A stretch of DNA of 64,000 nt, from assembly GCA_964397995.1 (NCBI GenBank), contig CAYNLG010000005.1, positions 18,205 to 82,204 of the forward strand, given 5' to 3'. The notes beneath the pieces are model-generated. The model saw only the letters and a list, made by a program, of their open reading frames with translations. It was not told where the DNA came from and searched no databases. This document shows positions 34,101 through 43,602 of the stretch, in pieces. Every line of letters begins with the position of its first letter. Within the stretch, counting starts at the first letter, position 1. A program made the translations under genes and the position numbers. The DNA comes from CAYNLG01 sp964397995. Its GTDB lineage: Bacteria; Planctomycetota; Phycisphaerae; FEN-1346.

Positions 34101-37100
34101 GAGGCGGAGATGCCGCCCCCGGTGTCCCAGGCGCAGGCCGGGGACGTCGCGGGCGAGGCGGCCGCGACCGAGGGCACGGAACAGGCCGTGCGGCGGCCCG
34201 AGGAGCCCACGGCCCGCGAGGTCAGCAAGTGGGCCCTGGCCGGGGCGCGGAGCCTGAACATCGCCCTGACGCGGACGGACGAGGCGGGGGGCGTGGTGTT
34301 CCGGAGCCTCGGCGAAGAGCCGGCCCTGAACGTGACCATCGTCAGCCGGCGGCGCGTCGAGGCCCTGGCCTGGGGCCTGGCCGTGGCGGTCTTCGTCCTG
34401 GGCCTCGCCCTGACGCCGCGCTCCGCCGGCCGCAAGGCCGCCTACGTCGTCGTGGTGCTGCTGGCGGCGACGGCGTTGCCGGCCGTGCCGGGGTGGCTGG
34501 AGCTGGCCCTGGTGACGAACCCGGCCTTCTATGCCGCCTGCCTGCTGGTGCCGTATTACCTGGCGGCGGCGCTGGTCCGCGGGTTCCTGCGGGGGGTGGG
34601 CCTGGGGCCGAAGCCGGCGGCCGCGGCCGCCGCGGCGGCGCTCGTCGCGGCCGGGGTGCTGGTGGCGGGGGCCGGCGTGGCCGAGGCCACCGAGCCGGCG
34701 CCCGACCGGCCGTACGTCGTCCAGATCGTCCCGCTGCCCGACCCCGTGGACGTGCCGGACGACGCCATCCTCGTCCCCTACGACCCGGCCGCCGGGCCCG
34801 CCCGGGCCGGTCGCCTCCTCATCCCCTACGACCGCTACCGCGCTCTGTGGGAGCAGGCCTATCCGGACGAGCGCCGCGAGGGCGACCCGCCGCCGGCGGC
34901 GTATGCGCTGGCGGGCGCGGCCTACACGGCGCGCCTGGCGGGGGAGGAGTACCTGCTCGTGGAGGGCGGTCTGGACCTGGACGTCTACGAGGACGGCCTC
35001 ATTGCCGTGCCCCTGCCGCTGGGGGGCGGCGTCCTGGCCCGGGCCGACCTGGACGGCCGGCCCGCCCGCCTCGGTGTGGGCGGCATGCCGGTGCCCGTGC
35101 CGAACGCGCCGCCCGGCTGGGTGGAGCCGGCGTCGGTCAACCTGAAGCAGCCGGTCCGCCAGGCCCCGGTCCAGCAGGCCGAACAGCAGGCCCGCCCCGG
35201 GGCGGCGCTGCTCGTCCTCTACGTCGAGGGCAAGGGCCGCCATCGCCTCGACCTGGCGGTGCGGATGAAGCTGGAGCGTCGCGGCGGGTGGCGCGTGGCC
35301 GAGGGCACCTTGCCGCACGCCCCCGCCACGGCCCTCACCCTGACCGTGCCCGAGGCCGAGACCGAGCTGCGCCTGGGCGGCGTGGCCGACCGCCGCACCT
35401 ACGAGACCAAGCAGCCCGGCGAGACCATCAGGACGGCCCTCGGGCCGGGGGGCGGCGTGACGGTCCGGTGGCGGCCGAAGGTCAGCGAGGGCCACGTCGA
35501 TTACAGCCTGACGGCCGAGAGCGCGGCCCTGCTGGACGTCCAGGAAGACCGTGTGCGCCTGACCTGGGACCTGACGCTCCAGTTCCGGCGCACCGAGCGC
35601 GAGTTCTTCACCATCGCGCTGCCCGCCGGGTACCTGGTCGAGGAGGTGGCCGGGACGAACGTGCGGGGCTGGGAGATCCGCGAGGGCGCGGGGGGGCGGC
35701 GGCTGGAGGTGTCGCTGCTAAAGGCCGCCCGCGACGGCGAGTCGCTGCGCCTGACGCTCTGGCGGCCCGGCCGCGTCGCTGCCGCCGGCCCGGAGACCCT
35801 GGCCGTGCCGGTGGTGGGCGTCGAGGGCGCCGTCCGCCACAGCGGCCGCCTCACCGTCCGCCGCAGCCCCCTGCTGGACGTGCGGACGGTGGCGGCGCGC
35901 GGCGTCACGCGGACGGACGTCCAGGCCGACGCCTTGCCGCGCACCGGCGCCGACGACAGCCCCCTCGGGACGCGGCCGTACCAGGCGTACGCGTTCGCCT
36001 CCGTCCCGTTCACCATCGAGCTGGGCGTCCAGCCGGTCGACGCCCGCGTCTGGGCCGAGGTCCAGTCCATCCTCCGCGTGGCCGACCGCGAGCGGCTCCT
36101 GGAGACGCGGGTCCTTTACCACGTCCAGGACCGGCCCATCTACCGGGCGAGGCTGGCGATTCCGGACGACCTGGAGATCCGCGAGGTGACCGTGCCCGGG
36201 TCGTTCGAGTGGGCCGTCACGCGCGAGGCCGGGCGGAGGGTTCTGACGGTCTACTTCGGCAGCGGCGTCCTCGGCGACGTCCCGGTGGTCGTCCGTGGCA
36301 AGCTCGGCCAGGACGGGCCGGTCGAGGCCGTCCCCCTGCCGCGCCTGGCCGCCCTCGATGTCGACCGCCAGGAAGCCGACCTCGTCGTCCAGGTCGACCC
36401 GGCGTTCGACGTCCGGGCCCGCGACCTCGACGGCGTCGAGGTGGTCCTGCTGAAGCGGGTCCAGGGGTGGCTGAGCGGCGGGCAGCGCCAGCTCGCGCGC
36501 CTGGCGTTCCACATGCGCGAGCCGGTGTACGGCGGCCGCCTGGAGCTCTCGCCGCGGCAGCCGGACGTGAGCGGCTACACCGTCTCGAACGTCCGTGTCA
36601 CGAGCCGCGCCCTGGAGGAAACGATCCTCCTCGTCTTCGACATCCGCCGCGCCGGCGTCCGCCAGGTCGTCTTCCGCCTGCCGGCCTACATGGCCGACGC
36701 GCGGATCAGTGTGCCGCTGCTGCGGCAGAAGACGGTGGAGCCGGTCGAGGGCACGGACCAGGTCCGCGTGACGCTGGACCTGCAGGACGAGGTGATGGAC
36801 GAGTTGCGGGTGCTGGTGGAGCGGGACCGGCTGCTGACGCCCCAGGTCCACGAGGCGCCGGTCCCGGTCGTCGAGACCGGGCGCACCGACCGCCGGTACG
36901 TCGCCCTGGAAAGCGCCGGGCGCGACGAGGTCGTCGTCGAGGCGACCGAGGGCCTCGAACCCCTCAGCCGCCAGCAGAAGGAGTGGCGGACGGTGGCCGG
37001 CCTGCTCCAGGGCGGCCTGATGCAGGTCTACCTGGTCCGGGCCGACGCCGAGCCGCACCTGGCGTTCCGGACCAAGCAGCGGACGGCCGTGGAGACGGCC

Positions 37101-38894
37101 GGGGCCCGCATCGGGCTGGCCCGCACGGTCCTGATGATGGACGCCTCCGGGGCGTATCGCGGCGTGCAGACCTACCAGGTCGACAACAGCACCGAGCAGG
37201 TGCTGGCGGTGCGGCTGCCGGCGACGGCGCGGCTGTGGACGGCCCGGGTGGCCGGAGCCCTGGTCAAGCCGGCCGAGGCGGAGGGCGGCGACGCGAGCCT
37301 GGTGCGCATCCCGCTCGTAAAGACCGCCGCCGGCGACCTCGACTATCCAGTCGTCCTGAAGTACGGCGGCAAGCGGCCGCCCCCCGGCGAGGCCGGCCGC
37401 GTCGCGTTCCCCCTGATCCGCACCGAGAACATCAACGTCGAGCTCAGCCAGGTCGAACTCCGCCTGCCGCGCACCCACCGCTGGGTCCACTTCGACGGCA
37501 CCCTCGGCCGCGTCACCCGGGAGGGCGAGTTCGAGGCCGGCGTCCTGGCCTACCAGGGCAAGGTGCTGAAGCGGCTCGTCTCCACGCTCCAGTACGACAA
37601 CGCCTTCGCCAAGGGCCGCGCCTTCACCAACCTCCGGCAGTTCCAGAAGGGGCTCAAGCAGACCCAGACGTACTACGCTGACCTGGCCGACCAGGAGGGC
37701 AACGAGCGGCTTCAGGAAGAGGTCCGCAACGCCGCCTCCCTCCTTCGCGAGGCCGACCGCCAGCTCGGCCTCCAGACGACCGAGACCGGCGAGCTCCGCC
37801 TCGGCGACGAGGGCCAGGTCTCCATCGACAACCGCGAGCGCCTCAACGACGCCTACGTGGGGCAGACCAACAAGCTCGCCCGCAACCAGGTCCAGGACGT
37901 CGGCGCCAACTGGTCCGGCGCCCTGAACGAGGCCGACGGCAAGGCCCAGTGGCGCTTCGTCAACCCGAACAACTTCAACTCCGGCTGGTTCGACGCCAAC
38001 GGCCTGGTCGTCCAGGCCACCCGGGACGAGGCGGTCTCGGGCAAGGCCGCTGACCTCGACAAGAGCCGCGTCCTGTCCGAGTTCCAGATGCTGGATCAGC
38101 GCACGAAGCAGCTCAAGGCCCCCGCCATCCCCATGCAGAAGGGCGGCAAGGGCAAGGCCGACGCAGATGGCGACCGGCGCGATGAACGGTACCGCGAGGC
38201 TCGCCGTCGGGGCGGCCAGGCCGAAGCCGCCCAGCGCTACGTCCGCAAGCTCGAGGAGCAGCAACAGCAGCTCCAGGTCATCTCGGAGGCGGAAGAGGCC
38301 CTGCAGCGGCTGAACGTGACCGGCGGCGACCCCACGACCATCAACGACATCGTCACCCAGCACGAAGACGGCCTCCAGGCCGGGCGGGGGATCACGGTCT
38401 CCCTGGGGGGGGGCGCGGGCCAGGCCGTTGACTTCAGCGGTGGCCCCATCGCCGCCTTCGAGCACGGCCGCACACACGCCCTCGTCCGCCAGGGCGGCGA
38501 AGGCCGCACCGGCCTCGTCAGCCTGGACGTCGACCTGCCCGCCTTCGACGCGAGCCGCTGGCAACGCGTCCGCTTCACCACGCCGCGCGGCGACGTGCGG
38601 CTTGACGGCTGGGCCGCCTCCCGGTCGATGGTCGAAGGCCTGGAGCGGCTGGGCGTGGTGGTGGCGTCCGTGGCGGTGGTGCTGCTGGTTCGGGCCGTCG
38701 CCCGCCGCGCCCGCACCCGGGCGCTGCACGGGCTCCTCTCGACGGCGCTGATCGTCCTCGGGGCGCTCGGCGTGCTGTTCGGCGTCCTGCCGGTGGCCGG
38801 GTTGCTGGCCCTGCTGGCCGGCATCGTCTGGAAGATCGCGCGGGTCGTGGGGCGGCGGATCGGCGGAGCGGAAGTTTCGGGGACAGGATACTAA
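31104..38894 (+). CDS. giant envelope protein B (modules 2 and 3 fused), unknown family
   Basis: A 2596-residue protein made of two units like gene A. Unit one has a signal peptide, the paired motif ELYVPMEDLNVLLQ and VLLPRDEYEALLAKA (about 40-72), a long beta-rich region and membrane helices at about 1085-1165 (WGLAVAVFVLGLALTP, YVVVVLLAATALPAV). Then a signal-peptide-like stretch (ALVAAGVLVAGAGVAEA, about 1178-1194) opens unit two, with its own paired motif ILVPYDPAAG and LLIPYDRYRALWEQAY (about 1220-1255). Further features are a Gln/Lys-rich coiled segment (about 2330-2410) and two or three C-terminal membrane helices. GGGAGGAGGG precedes the ATG. The last residues, VSGTGY, and the stop codon come from an inserted repeat. 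No catalytic motif is seen; an envelope or scaffold role is inferred. Confidence 0.78.
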   Translation: MRNLRPHLAGLAALLAVASAATASRDALPPQPPADELVRELYVPMEDLNVLLQGGSRRVLLPRDEYEALLAKAKREEEARPPLAAAPVAAEYQIEVGRERARIRGAVEVNVLAPGLHAVPLSVGQVGLAEATLDGTSAPLGRGDDGRLHLFVEGKGRHRLELAAVAPLETTAARQVLRFELPTPAATRVRLTVPGDVEVKSGAAVLSRAFDEANGVTRIELLPTRGPTVLVMTLNSRLKRLDRVVVAQSVLVAEVRQAVQRLTATVSLDVLHRAVDAFRFVVPAGYEVTDVLSPQLARWAVTEEGGRRILEVQLREEATGTVVLTIGTVRHGRAVGPWAMPRLEPLDVVGHSAVVGLLLEDRLKAEALQRDGLIGIDTPMLLRALPAVPGAEVTGGPVRPVAAYYAPQADFTLTADIAKPPAELLVTSNLLLVLQDSGLELQGGLAMLPKEEKLFTFDIAVPAGWDVLSVSAEGGQALPFERYGPRGEDGRVHVRLPRGLAAGQETRIYFTAKRVPDDWFGAWETQTVAFPAFAVAGAARDTGAVAVDARDDLRVRPETLERLTPLDENEKSQYGLGGVATSLAYRYEGRPYEAELRVTRIEPRLTAETFNFFRVERDARVAHYELIYTVEQARARELRLVLPASTPTALAIRGLDGLGLKEYTSQETDGGRVWTAVLADARKGTLRLAVDFEQRLGEAEQETLGLPLVRAEGVQYQSGFVAVEGSPELDVRVTAHPRRVDVGELVDADYLPGRRLLGAYGFVGEPPAVTLAVSRHETYPVPPALVERAELATVLSASGVAQSAARFLLRTKALYLEVRLPAGATLWSATLDGRPAKPQQEGERILLSLPAGAPGAVRDLQVVYEMLADRLLLWDRLGVPSPRLVLHETAADNGRQVPVTDLVWTLQTPAEHRVVAAEGSVVAEGIEPPAPAGTRVAEWLLAASGGVDFDHGLLALLLQPLSCAVQSGRALKSTEYADAPAWDDTGAMPSELPTDEEVLEAEMPPPVSQAQAGDVAGEAAATEGTEQAVRRPEEPTAREVSKWALAGARSLNIALTRTDEAGGVVFRSLGEEPALNVTIVSRRRVEALAWGLAVAVFVLGLALTPRSAGRKAAYVVVVLLAATALPAVPGWLELALVTNPAFYAACLLVPYYLAAALVRGFLRGVGLGPKPAAAAAAAALVAAGVLVAGAGVAEATEPAPDRPYVVQIVPLPDPVDVPDDAILVPYDPAAGPARAGRLLIPYDRYRALWEQAYPDERREGDPPPAAYALAGAAYTARLAGEEYLLVEGGLDLDVYEDGLIAVPLPLGGGVLARADLDGRPARLGVGGMPVPVPNAPPGWVEPASVNLKQPVRQAPVQQAEQQARPGAALLVLYVEGKGRHRLDLAVRMKLERRGGWRVAEGTLPHAPATALTLTVPEAETELRLGGVADRRTYETKQPGETIRTALGPGGGVTVRWRPKVSEGHVDYSLTAESAALLDVQEDRVRLTWDLTLQFRRTEREFFTIALPAGYLVEEVAGTNVRGWEIREGAGGRRLEVSLLKAARDGESLRLTLWRPGRVAAAGPETLAVPVVGVEGAVRHSGRLTVRRSPLLDVRTVAARGVTRTDVQADALPRTGADDSPLGTRPYQAYAFASVPFTIELGVQPVDARVWAEVQSILRVADRERLLETRVLYHVQDRPIYRARLAIPDDLEIREVTVPGSFEWAVTREAGRRVLTVYFGSGVLGDVPVVVRGKLGQDGPVEAVPLPRLAALDVDRQEADLVVQVDPAFDVRARDLDGVEVVLLKRVQGWLSGGQRQLARLAFHMREPVYGGRLELSPRQPDVSGYTVSNVRVTSRALEETILLVFDIRRAGVRQVVFRLPAYMADARISVPLLRQKTVEPVEGTDQVRVTLDLQDEVMDELRVLVERDRLLTPQVHEAPVPVVETGRTDRRYVALESAGRDEVVVEATEGLEPLSRQQKEWRTVAGLLQGGLMQVYLVRADAEPHLAFRTKQRTAVETAGARIGLARTVLMMDASGAYRGVQTYQVDNSTEQVLAVRLPATARLWTARVAGALVKPAEAEGGDASLVRIPLVKTAAGDLDYPVVLKYGGKRPPPGEAGRVAFPLIRTENINVELSQVELRLPRTHRWVHFDGTLGRVTREGEFEAGVLAYQGKVLKRLVSTLQYDNAFAKGRAFTNLRQFQKGLKQTQTYYADLADQEGNERLQEEVRNAASLLREADRQLGLQTTETGELRLGDEGQVSIDNRERLNDAYVGQTNKLARNQVQDVGANWSGALNEADGKAQWRFVNPNNFNSGWFDANGLVVQATRDEAVSGKAADLDKSRVLSEFQMLDQRTKQLKAPAIPMQKGGKGKADADGDRRDERYREARRRGGQAEAAQRYVRKLEEQQQQLQVISEAEEALQRLNVTGGDPTTINDIVTQHEDGLQAGRGITVSLGGGAGQAVDFSGGPIAAFEHGRTHALVRQGGEGRTGLVSLDVDLPAFDASRWQRVRFTTPRGDVRLDGWAASRSMVEGLERLGVVVASVAVVLLVRAVARRARTRALHGLLSTALIVLGALGVLFGVLPVAGLLALLAGIVWKIARVVGRRIGGAEVSGTGY

Positions 38895-38956
38895 ACTCCC
38901 CCCGCTCGGGTCATGCGGCGTCGCCGTGACAGTTAAGTATCCTGTCCCCGAAACTC
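38872..38956. repeat. REP-like repeat doublet 1
   Basis: An inverted pair: AAGTTTCGGGGACAGGATAC at 38872-38891 and its mirror GTATCCTGTCCCCGAAACT ending at 38955, separated by GCGTCGCCGTGAC-containing spacer. The left arm encodes the last codons and the TAA of giant protein B. A second doublet in the same orientation lies at 39776-39884, beyond thiF. Confidence 0.85.
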
Positions 38957-38964
38957 ACGGCCGC

Positions 38965-38993
38965 TTGCTGCCCGCGAGGGCAGGGCGTATCCT
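38965..38993 (+). promoter_or_regulatory. promoter of the ThiF-family gene, leaderless geometry
   Basis: TTGCTG, 17 bases, TATCCT, ending 6 bases before ATG 39000; no Shine-Dalgarno site. Confidence 0.6.
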
Positions 38994-38999
38994 GGGGCC

Positions 39000-39797
39000 A
39001 TGGCTCCAGACGACGCCCTGCCTTTCGCGCGCGCCGGCGGCACCGAAGGGGACCGGTACGCGCGGCACCGGGTGTTGGCGGGGGTCGGCCCGGCGGGGCA
39101 GGCGCGGCTGGCGGCCGCCTCGGCCCTGGTCGTCGGGGCGGGCGGCCTCGGGTCCGGGGCGCTGCCGTATCTGGCGGCCTTGGGCGTCGGCCGCCTCGGC
39201 CTCTCGGACGGCGAGACGGTCGAGCCGTCGAACCTGAACCGCCAGGTCCTCTACGGCCCGGCCGACGTCGGCCGCGTCAAGGTCGAGGCCGCCGCCGAGC
39301 GCCTGGCCGCCGTCAATCCCGACGTGCGGCTGGAGACGTTTGCCGCGCGCGTGACGGCCGAGACAGCCCGCGCCCGCGTGGCCGGGTGGGACGTGGTGCT
39401 CGACTGCACGGACAACTTCCCGGCCCGGTTCGCGGTGGCGGACGCCTGCTGGGCCGAGGGGGTGCCGCTCGTCTCGGCCGCCGCCGTCCGGTTCGAGGGC
39501 CTGCTGCTGGCGGTCCTGCCGGAGGCGGGGAGCCCGTGCTACCGGTGCCTCGTGCCGGAGGCCCCGCCGCGCGCCGACGAACCGCGGGCCCTGGAGGTCG
39601 GCGTCTTCGGGCCGGTGCCGGGGGTTCTCGGGACGCTCCAGGCGCTGGAGGCGGGGAAGGTGCTGCTCGGCCTCGGGGGGACGCTCGCGGACCGGCTGCT
39701 GGTCGTCGACGGCCTGGCCGGGACGATGCGGACCGTGCGGCGGACGCGTGACCCGGCGTGCCCGGTCTGCGGCGTAGTTTCGGGGACAGGATACTAA
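39000..39797 (+). CDS. ThiF/MoeB/HesA-family adenylyltransferase
   Basis: A 265-residue E1-like enzyme that should adenylate the C-terminal Gly-Gly of a small sulfur-carrier protein (ThiS, MoaD or a relative) in thiamine, molybdopterin or cysteine/2-thio biosynthesis. Motifs: nucleotide loop VVGAGGLGSG (44-53), SNLNRQVLYGPADVGR with the catalytic Arg (77 onward), DCTDNFPARF, and two zinc-ligand CxxC pairs, SPCYRC (about 179-182) and ACPVCG near the end. There is no rhodanese domain. The last residues VSGTGY are encoded by repeat doublet 2, as in the giant gene upstream, so the native C-terminus may have been altered. No carrier protein gene is adjacent, leaving the partner unknown. Confidence 0.88.
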   Translation: MAPDDALPFARAGGTEGDRYARHRVLAGVGPAGQARLAAASALVVGAGGLGSGALPYLAALGVGRLGLSDGETVEPSNLNRQVLYGPADVGRVKVEAAAERLAAVNPDVRLETFAARVTAETARARVAGWDVVLDCTDNFPARFAVADACWAEGVPLVSAAAVRFEGLLLAVLPEAGSPCYRCLVPEAPPRADEPRALEVGVFGPVPGVLGTLQALEAGKVLLGLGGTLADRLLVVDGLAGTMRTVRRTRDPACPVCGVVSGTGY

Positions 39798-39884
39798 ACT
39801 CCAGGACACGAAACTCTCCGCCCGGGGTCGCACTGCGTCGCCGTGACTCGCGAGCAGGAGTTTAGTATCCTGTCCCCGAAACTC
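39776..39884. repeat. REP-like repeat doublet 2
   Basis: Left arm AGTTTCGGGGACAGGATACT from 39776, right arm AGTATCCTGTCCCCGAAACT ending at 39884, plus an additional half-copy GGACACGAAACTC at 39803-39815 and the same GCGTCGCCGTGAC spacer element as doublet 1. It supplies the stop of thiF on one side and abuts the stop of the transglycosylase gene on the other. Confidence 0.85.
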
Positions 39885-40319
39885 TTACGGCAGGGCGTTG
39901 ACGATCCGCCGCCAGTACTTCAGCGTGGCCCGTTTGGCGTACCCCTTGGGCCCGCCGTTCCAGATGCGGGCGAAGACCTGGTCGGTGGGGTCGCGGCCGG
40001 TGGTGCGGCGATAGGCGTCGCCGTAATGGTCGAGGTACAGGGCCCAGATGCGGCGGCTCTTGGCGACGTTGTACCGGTCGGCCAGGGCGAACCGCTCGCT
40101 GAGGCCGCGGAGGCGGGCGATGCGGTTGACGTCGGCGAGGCAGGTCGGCCGGATCTGGACGATGCCGGCGGCCTTCTCGCGCCGGTTGTAGGCCCGGGCG
40201 TCGCCGCCCGATTCCACGCGGGTCATCGCGGTCCAGAGGTTGTCGGACGGCGCGGCCGAGGCGGTGGTCGCGAGGCCGGCCACGGCCAACACGCCGGCGG
40301 CCAGGGTCTGCTTCAGCAT
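39885..40319 (-). CDS. lytic transglycosylase-like (SLT fold) exported protein
   Basis: A 144-residue exported protein. Signal peptide LAAGVLAVAGLATTASA (cleavage near residue 22), then the lysozyme/SLT core: TRVESGGDARAYN with the expected catalytic Glu at about residue 36, GIVQIRPTCLADVNRIARL, and a late FARIWNGGPKG motif typical of these folds. It should act on peptidoglycan in the periplasm, or be a small remodelling enzyme; it is short for a full transglycosylase. ATG 40319 has GGAG 10 bases upstream. A strong promoter 300 bases upstream gives it a long leader with a hairpin. Its stop codon touches repeat doublet 2. Confidence 0.75.
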   Translation of the reverse strand: MLKQTLAAGVLAVAGLATTASAAPSDNLWTAMTRVESGGDARAYNRREKAAGIVQIRPTCLADVNRIARLRGLSERFALADRYNVAKSRRIWALYLDHYGDAYRRTTGRDPTDQVFARIWNGGPKGYAKRATLKYWRRIVNALP

Positions 40320-40503
40320 CGGTTCGGTTCTCCGTGGCTTGGGCGGAGCCCCCGCCGGACGGCACGGCGGCCGCACGGGGCAGGGGGGATCGACGCGCGC
40401 GGCGGCTCAGGGACGGAGCGCCATCGCGGGCTCGGTCGGTTCATGGAATCGCGCCGGGAGACGGTACAGGGTGGTCCAACGGCGAGGAAGCGGCCGGCGC
40501 GGA

Positions 40504-40527
40504 CGCCGCGTCCCCCAAGACGCGGCG
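40504..40527 (-). promoter_or_regulatory. leader hairpin upstream of the transglycosylase gene
   Basis: CGCCGCGTC and GACGCGGCG, a perfect 9-bp stem with a 6-base loop (TTGGGG on the minus strand). No T-run follows, so it looks more like a regulatory or stabilising hairpin than a simple terminator. Confidence 0.5.
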
Positions 40528-40620
40528 CGTGGCGTCGATCAGGTCTCCGTCTTCAATGCCCCCTTGTGGCAGTGCGAAAGACACGCGGTGGCGAGCCCGA
40601 GCCCGTCACCGCCGCTCCTT

Positions 40621-40649
40621 AGTGTAGCGCACGTTTCGCGGGCGGTCAA
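40621..40649 (-). promoter_or_regulatory. strong promoter in the leader of the transglycosylase gene
   Basis: On the minus strand TTGACC, 17 bases, TACACT. It is within the 80 bases after the clpB stop and reads away toward the transglycosylase gene, about 300 bases downstream. Confidence 0.65.
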
Positions 40650-40700
40650 CCGACTTGTGCCCTCGGCGCGCCGTCAGGCCGCCGGCCCCCGCCCGTGCTG

Positions 40701-43331
<2,631 letters not shown>

Positions 43332-43484
43332 GTCGGCCTCCTTCGTCGGGTGGTCACCGTGAGGGCGCGGCCGGGCCGCGCCTCCAGCATAAGCACCAAT
43401 GCAAAGCCCATGCCACCGGCGAGGCCATCAAAAGGGGCCTGAACGGCAGGCAACCGGGCGTTTCCGGGGCTCCGCGGGGTGCGG

Positions 43485-43503
43485 GACTGCCATTTTGGCA
43501 GTC
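43485..43503. promoter_or_regulatory. palindrome between clpB and GH42 (candidate heat-shock operator)
   Basis: GACTGCCA-TTT-TGGCAGTC, a perfect 8-bp inverted repeat in the divergent interval. It is unlike the CIRCE element of HrcA. No other exact copy was noticed in the window. Confidence 0.5.
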
Positions 43504-43602
43504 TCTGGGGCCGCACGGGGGGCCGGAAACGGGCTTTTCGATTGACTTCCCTCCCTGGCGCGGCAAGGTGGCGGGTCGACCCTCGCACAGGAGACCCGTG
43601 CC

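Larger units (their letters stand above)
40320..40700. other. long leader region of the transglycosylase gene
   Basis: No protein gene of convincing size. It contains the minus-strand promoter at 40621-40649 and the hairpin at 40504-40527. A GTG 11 bases after the -10 box opens an 18-codon frame that ends before the hairpin, reminiscent of a leader peptide, but its translation is unproven. Confidence 0.5.

Noticed and set aside
30849..35495. A 1548-residue open frame on the minus strand
   Set aside because: It is antisense to the giant genes, is rich in Arg/Gly/Ala/Pro/His and has no recognisable domain; long shadow frames are expected in such GC-rich coding DNA.
39776..39884. Rho-independent terminator for thiF
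   Set aside because: The inverted arms are the shared repeat doublet and no T-run follows, so it is better described as a mobile-type repeat.
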